DNA from: JAEZDR01 sp039811185
Lineage (GTDB): Bacteria > Bacteroidota > Bacteroidia > Chitinophagales > Chitinophagaceae
Direction of reading: 5' to 3'
Length of the DNA stretch: 36,369 nucleotides
NCBI GenBank assembly: GCA_039811185.1
Contig: JBDHYF010000015.1
Coordinates: 1 to 36,369, forward strand
Shown piece by piece: positions 13,727 to 22,709 of the stretch. Every line of letters begins with the position of its first letter. Position 1 is the stretch's first letter. Below the pieces are notes generated by a model that saw only the letters and a list, made by a program, of their open reading frames with translations, searched no databases and was not told the DNA's origin. Position numbers and translations under genes: made by a program.

Positions 13727-14524
13727 ATGCACTCCAAGTGGCAACTAACAAATAAATATCTGCGGCATTATTTGTCCGCATCAAACAGCAAAGGCCACGG
13801 TGTACACTCTCCTTTTGTTTTCAACTTCATCACAAATATTTTAAACGATCGCCGCCACTTCTATTGCCTCGATGCCATCGAAGCTTTAAGGGCCGACTTA
13901 AAAAAAGATGGCACAGTGCTGGAAATTGAAGATTTTGGTGCAGGTTCCGTAGTCACCACAAACAAACAACGCTCTGTTAAGTCAATAGCCTCATCAGCGT
14001 TAAAGCCGAGGAAGTTCGCAGCTTTGTTTTACAGGCTTGCGCTCCACTTTCGGCCTGCAACCGTGGTGGAACTTGGAACCTCTTTCGGCATCTCTACCGC
14101 CTGCTTTGCAGTTGCCCATCCGGAAGCTAAGGTGTTTACATTTGAGGGCGCCACAGCTGTTGCAAAAAAAGCACTCGATAACTTTAACCGGCTCGGATTG
14201 CAAAACATTCGGGTTATAAAGGGAAATTTTGACGTTACACTGCCTTCTTTCTTACACGAAACAAAACACATTGGGATTGGTTATGTAGACGGGAATCACC
14301 GAAAGGCGCCGACCCTTCGTTATTTTGAACAATTGCTTCAAAAGTGTGATGAACATTCCATTTTAATTTTTGACGACATTCACTGGAGTGAAGAAATGGA
14401 AGAAGCATGGGAAATAATTAAACACCATCCTTCAGTAACTTTAACGCTCGATTTGTTTTTTATAGGTATTGTTTTTTTTAGAAAAGAAAACAAAGTGCCG
14501 CAACATTTTCGCATTCGATATTAA
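13727..14524 (+). CDS. Class I SAM-dependent methyltransferase, O-methyltransferase-like
   Basis: 265 residues. The N-terminal 70 residues (KGHGVHSPFVFNFITNIL) are typical of a Bacteroidota-specific group. The Rossmann core begins at VVELGTSFGISTACFA (motif I, about 112-127), continues with VFTFEGATAVAKKA (motif II, about 137) and IGIGYVDGNHRKAPTLRYF (about 184-202), and has ILIFDDIHWSEEMEEAW (about 216-232), the Asp-rich segment of catechol O-methyltransferase-like enzymes. Substrate unknown. It lies 38 bp after folA and 20 bp before the transhydrogenase, so an operon is likely. Confidence 0.85.
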   Translation: MHSKWQLTNKYLRHYLSASNSKGHGVHSPFVFNFITNILNDRRHFYCLDAIEALRADLKKDGTVLEIEDFGAGSVVTTNKQRSVKSIASSALKPRKFAALFYRLALHFRPATVVELGTSFGISTACFAVAHPEAKVFTFEGATAVAKKALDNFNRLGLQNIRVIKGNFDVTLPSFLHETKHIGIGYVDGNHRKAPTLRYFEQLLQKCDEHSILIFDDIHWSEEMEEAWEIIKHHPSVTLTLDLFFIGIVFFRKENKVPQHFRIRY

Positions 14525-14544
14525 TTTTTGAACGACTAACTGCT

Positions 14545-15666
14545 ATGAAGATTGGAATATTAAAAGAGCCCCCTTTCGAAACAAGAGTTTCGTTATTACC
14601 CGCACAGGCGGCGTCACTGATAAAGAAAGGATTTAGTGTTTCGGTTGAACACGATGCAGGACTGAATTCTTATGCGGCTGATGAGGAATATCTTGCAGCG
14701 GGTGCGATTATCGCAGAAAGAAATGCAATTATTCAGGATGCTGATGTGTTGCTGTTTATACATCCGCTGCCTGCTGAAGCCCTCGCGTGCATTCGGCCGA
14801 AAACCGTAGTAATCGGCGCCTACTCTCCCTTGTTTAATTATGATTTGATAGCCTCCTGGCGTCCGCTGAACATTGCTGCATTCAGTCTCGACATGCTGCC
14901 CCGAACTACGCGTGCTCAAAGCATGGATATATTGAGCAGTCAGGCAAATATTGCTGGCTATAAAGCTGTTTTGTTGGCGGCAAACATTTTTCCGAGATAT
15001 TTTCCCATGTTTATGACGGCTGCCGGAAGCATATCGCCGGCAAAAATCTTAGTGATTGGCGCAGGCGTTGCGGGCCTTCAGGCGGTAGCCACGGCGCGCA
15101 GGCTGGGGGCTGTGGTTGAGGTTTTCGATACACGGCCCGCGGTGAAGGAAGAAGTGAAAAGCCTCGGTGCAAAGTTCATTGAAGTGGAAGGTGCAGCCGA
15201 CGCATCAAAAGCCGGCGGCTATGCTGTTGAGCAATCGCAAGAATACATGCAAAAACAGAAAGAAAAAATTTTGGAAGCGGTTTCGAAGGCCGACATCATC
15301 ATTACCACAGCGCAGATCCCCGGCAGAAAAGCGCCGGTGCTGATAACGGACGAAATGCTCGCCTCCCTTAAACCCGGGTCGGTGATTATAGACCTCGCCG
15401 CTTCTACCGGTGGAAACACGACGGTTACTAAAGCAGACGCAACCGTTATTCATAACAATGTTACCATTATTGGCAACAGCAACCTCGCGGCAACCATGCC
15501 ACTCGATGCAAGCAGGATGTACGGCAAAAACATCCTCAACTTTTTCGAACTGCTCGTAGACAAGGCCAACAGCCTTCATTTAAATTTCGAAGACGATCTC
15601 GTAGCGGGAAGCTGCATTGTTTATAATGGAGAAATCACTAACGACAGAATAAAACAACTGATATGA
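14545..15666 (+). CDS. pntAA: NAD(P) transhydrogenase subunit alpha part 1
   Basis: 373 residues, the NAD(H)-binding domain I of proton-translocating transhydrogenase, related to alanine dehydrogenase. It opens MKIGILKEPPFETRVSLLP. It has the RAQSMDILSSQANIAGYKAV segment and the dinucleotide fold VLVIGAGVAGLQAVATARRLGA-type at about 168-190 with DTRP after beta 2, then the QIPGRKAPVLIT and VIIDLAASTGGN blocks. There are no membrane helices, as expected for the split alpha1. The stop overlaps the next start as ATGA. Confidence 0.96.
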   Translation: MKIGILKEPPFETRVSLLPAQAASLIKKGFSVSVEHDAGLNSYAADEEYLAAGAIIAERNAIIQDADVLLFIHPLPAEALACIRPKTVVIGAYSPLFNYDLIASWRPLNIAAFSLDMLPRTTRAQSMDILSSQANIAGYKAVLLAANIFPRYFPMFMTAAGSISPAKILVIGAGVAGLQAVATARRLGAVVEVFDTRPAVKEEVKSLGAKFIEVEGAADASKAGGYAVEQSQEYMQKQKEKILEAVSKADIIITTAQIPGRKAPVLITDEMLASLKPGSVIIDLAASTGGNTTVTKADATVIHNNVTIIGNSNLAATMPLDASRMYGKNILNFFELLVDKANSLHLNFEDDLVAGSCIVYNGEITNDRIKQLI

Positions 15667-15977
15667 TGGAAGCAATAATCAACTGGCTCGGCAATCATCA
15701 GGAAATGATATACGTGGTGTTGCTCATGATATTTTTAGGCATCGAAGTAATCGGCCGAGTGCCGAGTGTATTGCACACACCGTTAATGAGTGGGGCCAAC
15801 GCCATACATGGCGTAGTGATTATTGGCGCCATCATAGTAATGGGTAAAGCAGAAGCCGATAACTACCTTGCCCTCACACTCGGGTTTATTGCCGTTATTT
15901 TAGGAACACTCAATGTGGTGGGCGGATTTGTTGTAACCGACAGAATGCTCGAAATGTTTAAAAAGAAGAAGAAATAA
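15663..15977 (+). CDS. pntAB: NAD(P) transhydrogenase subunit alpha part 2
   Basis: 104 residues with three to four membrane helices: MIYVVLLMIFLGIEVIG, GANAIHGVVIIGAIIVMG and LALTLGFIAVILGTLNVVGGF. A cytoplasmic TDRMLEMFKKKKK end follows. This is the membrane domain II part of alpha, with the conserved LHTPLMSGANAIHG. The start at 15663 overlaps the pntAA stop, and a second ATG at 15666 is equally possible. Confidence 0.95.
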   Translation: MMEAIINWLGNHQEMIYVVLLMIFLGIEVIGRVPSVLHTPLMSGANAIHGVVIIGAIIVMGKAEADNYLALTLGFIAVILGTLNVVGGFVVTDRMLEMFKKKKK

Positions 15978-15995
15978 TTTCAGAAATACACTGAT

Positions 15996-17441
15996 ATGGA
16001 AAACCATATACTCACACTTTGCTATCTGCTTGCGTCGGTATCTTTTATAGTTGGTTTAAAAATGCTGTCTGCACCCGATTCTGCGCGCCGAGGGAATTTG
16101 ATTGCCGCCGGTGGAATGGCCGTTGCAATTTTTGCCACTATTTTTTTATATCGCGATACCGAAACCGGACATAAACTTTTCAACCTCGAATGGATTTTTC
16201 TTGCGCTCGTAGTAGGATCAGTGGCGGGAACTATGATGGCGAAGAAAGTGAAAATGACAGCAATGCCTGAGATGGTTAGCTTGTTCAACGGAATGGGCGG
16301 CGCCTGTGCCGCACTGATATCAATTATTGAGTTTAAGCACGCTATTCATACACTTTCCGGCGAAGGCGTTCTGGCACTTGCCGCTCCCGAAGCCGATTCA
16401 TCATTCCGGATGTTCCTTCTTATCATCTGCATTGGACTTATAATCGGGTCGGTTTCGTTTGCCGGAAGTATGATTGCCTGGGGAAAGCTGAATGGAAAAA
16501 TAAAAGACTTCAGCTTTAAAGGTCAACAATTTTTAAATATTGGTTTACTGCTCGTAATTGTAGTGCTCGCTGTTTGGTTAGTGACAGCCTTACCTGCACA
16601 AGCTGTGATTGTGTTTTACCTGCTCTTTGCTTTATCGTTGCTCTATGGTTTGTTGTTTGTGATGCCGATAGGCGGAGCAGATATGCCGGTGGTAATTTCT
16701 CTATTAAATTCTTTTACCGGTGTTGCAGCGGCTTGCGGAGGATTTTTATACGACAACAAAGCTATGCTCACCGGCGGCATATTGGTGGGCGCTGCCGGCA
16801 CCTTACTTACAATTTTGATGTGCAAAGCAATGAACCGTTCGCTGCTGAACGTGTTAATTGGTGCTTTTGGCGGCAGTAGCACCGGCGGTGGAAGCAGTGA
16901 AACCGGTGGCAGCTACAAACAAATTTCCATTACCGACACAGCGGTGGTAATGAGCTATGCGGCGCGGGTTGTTATTGTTCCCGGATATGGCTTAGCGGTG
17001 GCACAGGCGCAACATACTTGTCACGAACTTGAAAAACTTTTAGAGGAAAAGGGTGTTGAAGTTGCTTACGCCATTCATCCTGTTGCTGGCCGGATGCCCG
17101 GACACATGAACGTACTGCTTGCAGAAGCCGACGTAAGCTACGATAAGCTGATGGAGATGGAGCAGGCAAATGAATTGTTTAAAAACACCGACGTTGTGCT
17201 GATACTCGGCGCAAATGATGTGGTAAATCCGGCCGCTAAAACAGATTCCTCCTCACCGATATACGGTATGCCGATACTTGAAGTTGAAGACGCAAAAATG
17301 GTGATTGTAAACAAGCGCAGTATGAAACCGGGATATGCCGGTATTGAAAACGCTTTGTTTTTTCAGCCGAAAACATCCATGCTTTTCGGCGATGCAAAAA
17401 ATGTTTTACAGCAGCTTTGCTCCGAAATAAAGAACCTGTAA
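15996..17441 (+). CDS. pntB: NAD(P) transhydrogenase subunit beta
   Basis: 481 residues. The membrane domain (about 1-290) has multiple helices, including the polar HxxG-type MVSLFNGMGGACAALISIIEF and VISLLNSFTGVAAACGG. A Gly/Ser-rich linker (about 292-310) leads to the NADP-binding domain III (about 315-481) with VPGYGLAVAQAQH, HPVAGRMPGHMNVLLAEA, GANDVVNP and KRSMKPGYAGIEN. With pntAA and pntAB it couples proton flow to NADPH formation in the inner membrane. Confidence 0.97.
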   Translation: MENHILTLCYLLASVSFIVGLKMLSAPDSARRGNLIAAGGMAVAIFATIFLYRDTETGHKLFNLEWIFLALVVGSVAGTMMAKKVKMTAMPEMVSLFNGMGGACAALISIIEFKHAIHTLSGEGVLALAAPEADSSFRMFLLIICIGLIIGSVSFAGSMIAWGKLNGKIKDFSFKGQQFLNIGLLLVIVVLAVWLVTALPAQAVIVFYLLFALSLLYGLLFVMPIGGADMPVVISLLNSFTGVAAACGGFLYDNKAMLTGGILVGAAGTLLTILMCKAMNRSLLNVLIGAFGGSSTGGGSSETGGSYKQISITDTAVVMSYAARVVIVPGYGLAVAQAQHTCHELEKLLEEKGVEVAYAIHPVAGRMPGHMNVLLAEADVSYDKLMEMEQANELFKNTDVVLILGANDVVNPAAKTDSSSPIYGMPILEVEDAKMVIVNKRSMKPGYAGIENALFFQPKTSMLFGDAKNVLQQLCSEIKNL

Positions 17442-17450
17442 ACAACAGCT

Positions 17451-18524
17451 TTAATTTTTCTGAAAGCTCGTCATTTTCTCCGCGTTTTCTGCAACTTGCA
17501 GCGCTTCAATAAAGACATCAATTTCGCCGTTTATCACATCGTCGAGATTGTAAACCGTTAACCCGATGCGATGATCGGTAACCCGCCCCTGCGGCCAGTT
17601 GTAGGTGCGTATCTTGGCGCTGCGGTCGCCCGAGCTTACCAGTGTTTTACGATGGCGCGCAATTTCTTCTTCCTGCTTTCTCACCTGCTCTTCATATAGC
17701 TTGGTGCGAAGCATTTGCATCGCTTTTTCACGGTTGCCGAGCTGACTTCTTTCCGTTTGACAAACCACCACCGTGCCGGTGGGTATGTGTGTAAGCATCA
17801 CTTTCGTTTCTACTTTGTTCACATTTTGTCCGCCTGCACCTCCGCTTCGTGCGGTTTCCATCTTTACGTCTGCGGGATTTAGTTCAAAGTCTACTTCTTC
17901 CGCTTCGGGCATTACCGCTACCGTGGCAGCCGATGTATGCACTCTGCCTTGTGTTTCCGTGGCCGGGACGCGCTGCACACGATGAACACCACTTTCAAAC
18001 TTCAGCGTACCATACACATCATCGCCTTTAATTTCAACAATCACTTCTTTATAACCGCCCATCGTGCCCTCATTTTCCGAGGCAATCGCCGTTTTCCAGC
18101 CCTTGTTGCTGCAATAGCGCAAATACATATTCAGAAGGTCGCCGGCAAAAAGAGAAGCTTCATCGCCACCGGTTCCTGCTCTGATTTCGAGCATCACATT
18201 CTTATCATCCTGCGGATCTTTCGGTATTAGTAGCTTTGTCAGCAGCTTTTCGAGCGATTCTTTTTTCTCTTCCAGCGCGGGCAGTTCTTCCTTCGCCAAC
18301 TCGCGCAAATCTTCATCACTGCTGTTCAGGCTTTCTTTTGCAAATTCGTAGTTGCTGAGGAGTTTTCGATACGCTTCGTAGGGCTTCACCAACTTCTCCA
18401 ACGAGCGATATTCCCGGCTCGTTTTTTCAAACTCTTTTTGGTTATTAATTATATCCGGATTGGTTAAAGCAATTCCAAGTTGCTCAAAGCGAGCTTTAGC
18501 AGCATCTAATTGATCAAACATCAT
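17451..18524 (-). CDS. prfA: Peptide chain release factor 1 (RF1)
   Basis: 357 residues. It carries the peptide-release motif GGQ in SGGAGGQNVNKVET (about residue 226) and the codon-recognition tripeptide PAT in RVQRVPATETQGRVHTS, as in RF1 (UAA/UAG). RF2 would have SPF. The N-terminal coiled coil is complete and no frameshift site is present. The gene ends 9 bp from the convergent pntB stop. MMF start: either of two adjacent ATGs. Confidence 0.97.
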   Translation of the reverse strand: MMFDQLDAAKARFEQLGIALTNPDIINNQKEFEKTSREYRSLEKLVKPYEAYRKLLSNYEFAKESLNSSDEDLRELAKEELPALEEKKESLEKLLTKLLIPKDPQDDKNVMLEIRAGTGGDEASLFAGDLLNMYLRYCSNKGWKTAIASENEGTMGGYKEVIVEIKGDDVYGTLKFESGVHRVQRVPATETQGRVHTSAATVAVMPEAEEVDFELNPADVKMETARSGGAGGQNVNKVETKVMLTHIPTGTVVVCQTERSQLGNREKAMQMLRTKLYEEQVRKQEEEIARHRKTLVSSGDRSAKIRTYNWPQGRVTDHRIGLTVYNLDDVINGEIDVFIEALQVAENAEKMTSFQKN

Positions 18525-18616
18525 AACACTCTTGTTTTCTGCGAAGGCGGCAAAATTACATCTGTGGAACGAAACGGATAAGATTGTTTTAAAATAACCG
18601 CTTCACACATTCAATG

Positions 18617-19531
18617 TTAGTTGCGCGCTTCGTTTATCTTCAGCGTTTCCTTAGGATGTAGCCGCACTTGCACATTTCCTTCAAAAACACGTGTTTCAAA
18701 TCTCGTTTGCGGAGCGGTTGCGGGCCCTTCCACAACACCGCCGGTCTTCAAGGAAAAAACAGAAGCATGCCATGGACATTCTACGCAATCGTTTCCAATC
18801 AGCTTTCCTTCGTGTAACGGTCCGCCCATGTGCGAGCAGGTATTTTCGATGGCATAAACGTCCGCACCTTCCCGGTACAACAAAACAGATACACCTGCGG
18901 CCATAGCACATGTAAGTTTCTGCTCACTTAAATCAGCCAGTTTCATTACATCCGTAAACTCCAGAGGATACGCACTTCCCTCAGCCGTATGGTCGGTGCC
19001 GATTTTTTGCCCATATACTAAGTGGCCTCCAAGGTAGGCGCCTGCTGTGGTAAGTGCGTATGCTGCGAACGAACAGCCAATGCCCGCTAAACGCGACGAT
19101 TTATTTTTTCTCAGCGAGAGCGACACCACATTTAAAAGGGTTGCACTCACATTTAGTGCGGCGTGGACCAATCCAGTGCGGCGGCTCTGTCCAGAGGTGG
19201 CTGTCCAGTCTGTAATTCCGGTAACCGCAGCACCGAGCGCTCCTGCAAGGCCGATAGCAAGTGAAGCATCTGCACCTTTAGTGAGCTTTTTATTACCTGC
19301 CAGTTCCGCAATATCGAGTGCAGCAGTAACCGTGTAAGCGCCAATAGGAATATCAGTGAGAATGGGATGCAACGGATGCCCTAACCATTTGCCATGTAAG
19401 AAGTTTTTGACTGCTTTTCCTGCTTCGCCACTGTTTTGAAATGCTTTCAAAATTGCCGGCTGAATTTTTTCTGAGGCAGCTTCCACCCACTCAGGCTCTT
19501 GTGCTGCCATAATCATTTGTTTATCGTCCAT
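18617..19531 (-). CDS. DUF2231 membrane domain fused to a Rieske 2Fe-2S domain
   Basis: 304 residues. The N-terminal half (about 45-195) is a DUF2231-like membrane domain with four helices and HPLHPILTDIPIGAYT, GADASLAIGLAGALGAAVTGITDW and GLVHAALNVSATLLN. The C-terminal domain (about 195-295) is a Rieske ferredoxin with ENTCSHMGGPLHEG and CVECPWHASVF, giving the C-x-H and C-x2-H ligands for the 2Fe-2S cluster, then FSLKTGGVVEGPAT. The fused form occurs in several phyla and probably moves electrons at the membrane. The partner is unknown and neighbours give no hint. Confidence 0.9.
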   Translation of the reverse strand: MDDKQMIMAAQEPEWVEAASEKIQPAILKAFQNSGEAGKAVKNFLHGKWLGHPLHPILTDIPIGAYTVTAALDIAELAGNKKLTKGADASLAIGLAGALGAAVTGITDWTATSGQSRRTGLVHAALNVSATLLNVVSLSLRKNKSSRLAGIGCSFAAYALTTAGAYLGGHLVYGQKIGTDHTAEGSAYPLEFTDVMKLADLSEQKLTCAMAAGVSVLLYREGADVYAIENTCSHMGGPLHEGKLIGNDCVECPWHASVFSLKTGGVVEGPATAPQTRFETRVFEGNVQVRLHPKETLKINEARN

Positions 19532-19785
19532 CTTTTTTTAGATGAACGTTGCAAAGAATAAACCGATTATTTTTTGTTGAAGACGGAAGCGTTGCAATGG
19601 CAATGTTTTAGCGTGTAACGATGCTTTCGTTATATGAAAAAGACGTAAAAACATTTGGAAACAGAGCTGTCTTTGCCTGCCGGAACGATGATTGCTGAAC
19701 AGATCGATTCAAGCCCGATGAAATAAAATGCTATGTCAATTGAGCAGAATGATGCCGATACATTATAAGCAGATGCGGGAATCTG
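19532..19785. other. Non-coding gap
   Basis: 254 bp between the Rieske gene and the barrel-protein gene, both on the minus strand. No open frame of note, no perfect promoter box and no strong hairpin were seen. It should hold the promoter of the Rieske gene. Confidence 0.5.
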
Positions 19786-20637
19786 TTACCAATAATCATA
19801 ACGTCTGGAAAGAGAAACGGAAAGCTTAAGGCCTACCGTAAAATAGCCGTCTTTGTCATCAAGTCCGCGGCGTTCTCCGGTAGAAGTGGTACGTCCGGGT
19901 ATATCTTTAATTCTCTTGTAGATATTTTTAGCGATTGCTGCATCAGCGGGCAACAGGTATTTATCGAACAACTTGGGATCGATATAAGTAGAGGACACAT
20001 CGTCGAGATAGTCAGTCGTGGTGAAACGGTATAAAAACTCTCCACGAAGCGTCATCCGGGGGCTTACATCATATTTCAACCCAATTCCGAGCGGGAAGCT
20101 ATACTGTTGAAGCGAATAAGGCTTTCTGCCGGTTTCAGGAAAACCCTGTCCTTCCAAATGGTATTTCGAGAGTTCATACGTATTTCCGTCGTAACTGCCC
20201 TTCGGATTAAACCAGAACATTCCAATGCCGGCTGCTATGTAGGGCGACAACTCCGGTGATCCATACATATCGGTAAAATAGTTCATGTTCAGCGGATGAA
20301 ATTCGCCGATAAGCGCCACCTCAGTGAGGCTGCTGTGGAAATTTAAACCGCGGGGAATAAGCTTATCATCTTTGGAATTATGATCGCTGGCACTTACGGA
20401 GCCGAAAGTAAGCTCAGCACGGGCCACCCAAACATTCTGATAATTAAAAGCCGCGAAAACAGAACCGGCAGTTTGCGCATTGTTCCAGTTAATTTTCCTG
20501 CTTAAATCGGTGCGGCAGTTCATCAAACCGATCGATCCTCCCAATTCAAAATATTTGTCGTTTTCATAATAAAAACGCGTTTGAGCAATAGAAGAAAATC
20601 CAATTATAAGAAAACACGCCAACAACCAATTTTTCAT
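19786..20637 (-). CDS. Outer-membrane beta-barrel protein (DUF6089-like)
   Basis: 283 residues with signal peptide MKNWLLACFLIIGFSSIAQ. The rest is built from alternating strands ending in aromatic residues: FELGGSIGLMN, SVFAAFNYQNVWVARAELTFGSV, SPYIAAGIGMFWFNPKG, QYSFPLGIGLKYDVSPRMTLRGEFLYRF and a last strand FTVGLKLSVSLSRRYDYW ending in the aromatic residue needed for barrel assembly. This fits a small porin-like barrel of unknown function. It is 34 bp after nth on the same strand. Confidence 0.85.
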   Translation of the reverse strand: MKNWLLACFLIIGFSSIAQTRFYYENDKYFELGGSIGLMNCRTDLSRKINWNNAQTAGSVFAAFNYQNVWVARAELTFGSVSASDHNSKDDKLIPRGLNFHSSLTEVALIGEFHPLNMNYFTDMYGSPELSPYIAAGIGMFWFNPKGSYDGNTYELSKYHLEGQGFPETGRKPYSLQQYSFPLGIGLKYDVSPRMTLRGEFLYRFTTTDYLDDVSSTYIDPKLFDKYLLPADAAIAKNIYKRIKDIPGRTTSTGERRGLDDKDGYFTVGLKLSVSLSRRYDYW

Positions 20638-20671
20638 GTAACCCCTTTTATAGAGGGCAAATTAACTAAAT

Positions 20672-21328
20672 TTATTTTTCAACCAAGGATAAATTTTTAT
20701 AATACTTACAAACACTTACTAAACCACATTCGCTGCATTTCGGCTTTCGGGCAACGCAGATATAACGACCGTGCAAGATGAGCCAATGGTGAAAAATATG
20801 TACCAGGTTGGAGGGTACAATTTTGATAAGTTGTTTTTCTGTTTCCAAAACATTTTTTGCACGCCAGGTAAGTCCGATCCGCGCCGAAACACGGAATACA
20901 TGCGTATCAACAGCCATATTCGGCTGCTTGCCGATAACGGACGTAATGACGTTTGCCGTTTTCCGGCCCACTCCCGGAAGTGTTACGAGCTGTTCCACCG
21001 TCATCGGTATGCGCCCATCAAAATCCTGAATTACTTTCTGTGCCATTCCTATCAGATGACGGCTTTTGTTGCCCGGAAAACTGATGCTTTTTATGATGGA
21101 AAAAACGTCGTCGTAAGCTGCTGATGCGAGGCTTGGAATATTGGGAAACCGATTAAAAAGTGCGGGTGTGGTAAGGTTTACGCGCTTATCGGTGCATTGG
21201 GCAGATAAAATTACGGCAACCAACAGTTGGTAGGTGTCCTTATACTCCAACTCCGTTTCTGCATTAGGATATTGCTCCTGAAAATACTGAATACAAGCGT
21301 TCAGCCGATCCCGCTTTCTCATCTGCAA
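20672..21328 (-). CDS. nth: Endonuclease III
   Basis: 218 residues. This DNA glycosylase/AP lyase excises oxidised pyrimidines. The helix-hairpin-helix LPGVGRKTANVI (about 117-128) contains the catalytic Lys, and AVDTHVFRVSARIGL (about 139-153) holds the catalytic Asp. The 4Fe-4S ligands follow the C-x6-C-x2-C-x5-C rule in CVARKPKCSECGLVSVC near the end. All key residues are present. It shares a strand with the small gene upstream (6-bp gap). Confidence 0.97.
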   Translation of the reverse strand: MQMRKRDRLNACIQYFQEQYPNAETELEYKDTYQLLVAVILSAQCTDKRVNLTTPALFNRFPNIPSLASAAYDDVFSIIKSISFPGNKSRHLIGMAQKVIQDFDGRIPMTVEQLVTLPGVGRKTANVITSVIGKQPNMAVDTHVFRVSARIGLTWRAKNVLETEKQLIKIVPSNLVHIFHHWLILHGRYICVARKPKCSECGLVSVCKYYKNLSLVEK

Positions 21329-21334
21329 AAATAA

Positions 21335-21577
21335 CTAACCTTCGGGGAGAACAGCAGACTTAAAATCATGAACACCCGAACAGATGTCGATTACCAGTTG
21401 ATTCGGCGGCGACAAAAGGGGCATTTTTCCAAGACGGTCGATAGCTTCTTTCATTACGGCAAGTTTTTCTGATAGCGCCCAGTCGGTGCTTAAACGGTTG
21501 TGAATGGATGCGGATATTTCCTGTGGGCATTCGCGATAAAAATATGCAAGCATATCTTCCGCTGAGTATTTCTTCAT
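21335..21577 (-). CDS. Small conserved-looking protein of unknown function
   Basis: 80 residues, soluble and mildly acidic: MKKYSAEDMLAYFYRECPQE and so on, with a helical middle (LSEKLAVMKEAIDRLGKM). The first half resembles the short N-terminal segments of anti-sigma-type proteins but no membrane helix follows, so I assign no function. It lies 6 bp upstream of nth, suggesting cotranscription. Its codon usage resembles its neighbours. Confidence 0.65.
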   Translation of the reverse strand: MKKYSAEDMLAYFYRECPQEISASIHNRLSTDWALSEKLAVMKEAIDRLGKMPLLSPPNQLVIDICSGVHDFKSAVLPEG

Positions 21578-21625
21578 GTTTAAAACTTACACTATTAACG
21601 CAGAAATCGGGGTGTTATTGCTTTT

Positions 21626-21913
21626 CTATTCCTGAATAATAAAAACGTCTTCATTTTCTTTTTTGAGAAAATATTTTTCGCGGGCAAACTTTTCAAGGGC
21701 TTCGGCGTTTGTTTCAAGCTCCATCAAAATTTTTTTATTCTTCTCAATTTCTGCTTCGTAATAGGCTTTGCTTTGTTTTAGCTCCGTTAGTTCCTTCTTT
21801 CTTTCGAGTTGAACAAAGAAATCGTTGCGGTCGAAAAATAAAATAAACACGAGAAAAATGGCAAATGCAATGAGGTATTTATTTTTTATGCTGATGAGAA
21901 TCTTCCGCATCAT
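21626..21913 (-). CDS. Cell-division protein of the FtsB/DivIC family
   Basis: 95 residues. A short cytoplasmic start, one membrane helix (LIAFAIFLVFILFF, about 15-28) and a coiled coil (about 34-72) are followed by FAREKYFLKKENEDVFIIQE, the conserved end of FtsB/DivIC (YFMKKPGE-like). It should link FtsL and the septal synthase complex. A perfect -7 box lies 15 bp upstream, divergent from the GldA-like gene. Either of two adjacent ATGs may start it. Confidence 0.88.
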   Translation of the reverse strand: MMRKILISIKNKYLIAFAIFLVFILFFDRNDFFVQLERKKELTELKQSKAYYEAEIEKNKKILMELETNAEALEKFAREKYFLKKENEDVFIIQE

Positions 21914-21928
21914 AATGAGGATTTAAAT

Positions 21929-21936
21929 CAAAACTA
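21929..21936 (-). promoter_or_regulatory. -7 box of the divIC-type gene
   Basis: TAGTTTTG on the minus strand, a full TAnnTTTG match, 15 bp before the start codon. It stands back to back with the plus-strand box at 21955-21962. Confidence 0.55.
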
Positions 21937-21954
21937 ACTAATTATTGTAAAGGC

Positions 21955-21962
21955 TAAATTTG
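21955..21962 (+). promoter_or_regulatory. -7 box of the GldA-like ABC gene
   Basis: TAAATTTG on the plus strand, a full TAnnTTTG match, 30 bp before the ATG at 21993. Confidence 0.6.
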
Positions 21963-21992
21963 CGTGCATAACTTTTTAAATCCGCGGTGTAT

Positions 21993-22709
21993 ATGGTGTT
22001 GGAAGTAAAAAATCTGTCTAAGGCGTTTGGCGAGCAAAAGGCGGTGAACAATATTTCGTTCGCTTTGCAGAAAGGAGAAATTGTGGGCTTTCTCGGACCC
22101 AACGGTGCAGGAAAAAGTACAACGCTGAAAATGATTACCGGCTACCTCCCGTCCGATGAAGGCAGTGTGCTTTTTAATGGAAAAGCAGTGCATCAAAAAG
22201 ACATTTGGGCCAGACGAATGATTGGGTATTTGTCCGAAGCGAATCCTTTGTATTACGATATGTACATAAAAGAATATCTATTGTTTGTTGCAGAAGCGCA
22301 TGGCATAAAAAATAAGTTGAAAAGAATTGAAGAGGTGATTGAACTTACCGGTTTGCAGTTGGAAAAAAACAAAAAGGCCGGTGCCTTGTCGAAAGGCTAT
22401 AAGCAGCGTTTAGGATTGGCTGCCGCAATTATCCACGATCCGGAACTACTGATTCTCGATGAGCCAACCACCGGTTTGGACCCGAATCAGATTATTGAGA
22501 TCCGGCATCTTATTAAGCAATTAGGTGCATCAAAAACCATTTTGTTTTCATCGCATATTATGCAGGAAGTGAAAGCGTTGTGCAGTCGCGTTATCATCAT
22601 AAACAGAGGAAGTATAGCAGCCGATGATCGCCTGTCGAATCTTTTGGATGATGGCAGTCAGTCGTTGGAACAGTTGTTTCAGCAACTCACGGCATATCCG
22701 GCTGTTTAG
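21993..22709 (+). CDS. ABC transporter ATP-binding protein, GldA-like
   Basis: 238 residues from the ATG at 21993; GTG at 21987 is an alternative. Walker A is GPNGAGKST (about 37-45), the signature is LSKGYKQRLGLA, Walker B is LLILDEPTTGLD and the H-loop is in SSHIMQEV. It resembles the gliding/export ATPase GldA and related ABC-2 ATPases but lacks the extra C-terminal 60 residues of GldA, ending LEQLFQQLTAYPAV. No permease gene follows. Instead its last 23 bp overlap the convergent exosortase-associated gene. Confidence 0.88.
   Translation: MVLEVKNLSKAFGEQKAVNNISFALQKGEIVGFLGPNGAGKSTTLKMITGYLPSDEGSVLFNGKAVHQKDIWARRMIGYLSEANPLYYDMYIKEYLLFVAEAHGIKNKLKRIEEVIELTGLQLEKNKKAGALSKGYKQRLGLAAAIIHDPELLILDEPTTGLDPNQIIEIRHLIKQLGASKTILFSSHIMQEVKALCSRVIIINRGSIAADDRLSNLLDDGSQSLEQLFQQLTAYPAV

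Noticed and set aside
15205..15579. Minus-strand open frame of 124 codons within pntAA
   Set aside because: Antisense shadow of a well-conserved gene.
17451..18524. Possible RF2 with a programmed frameshift
   Set aside because: The recognition motif is PAT (RF1) and the frame is uninterrupted.
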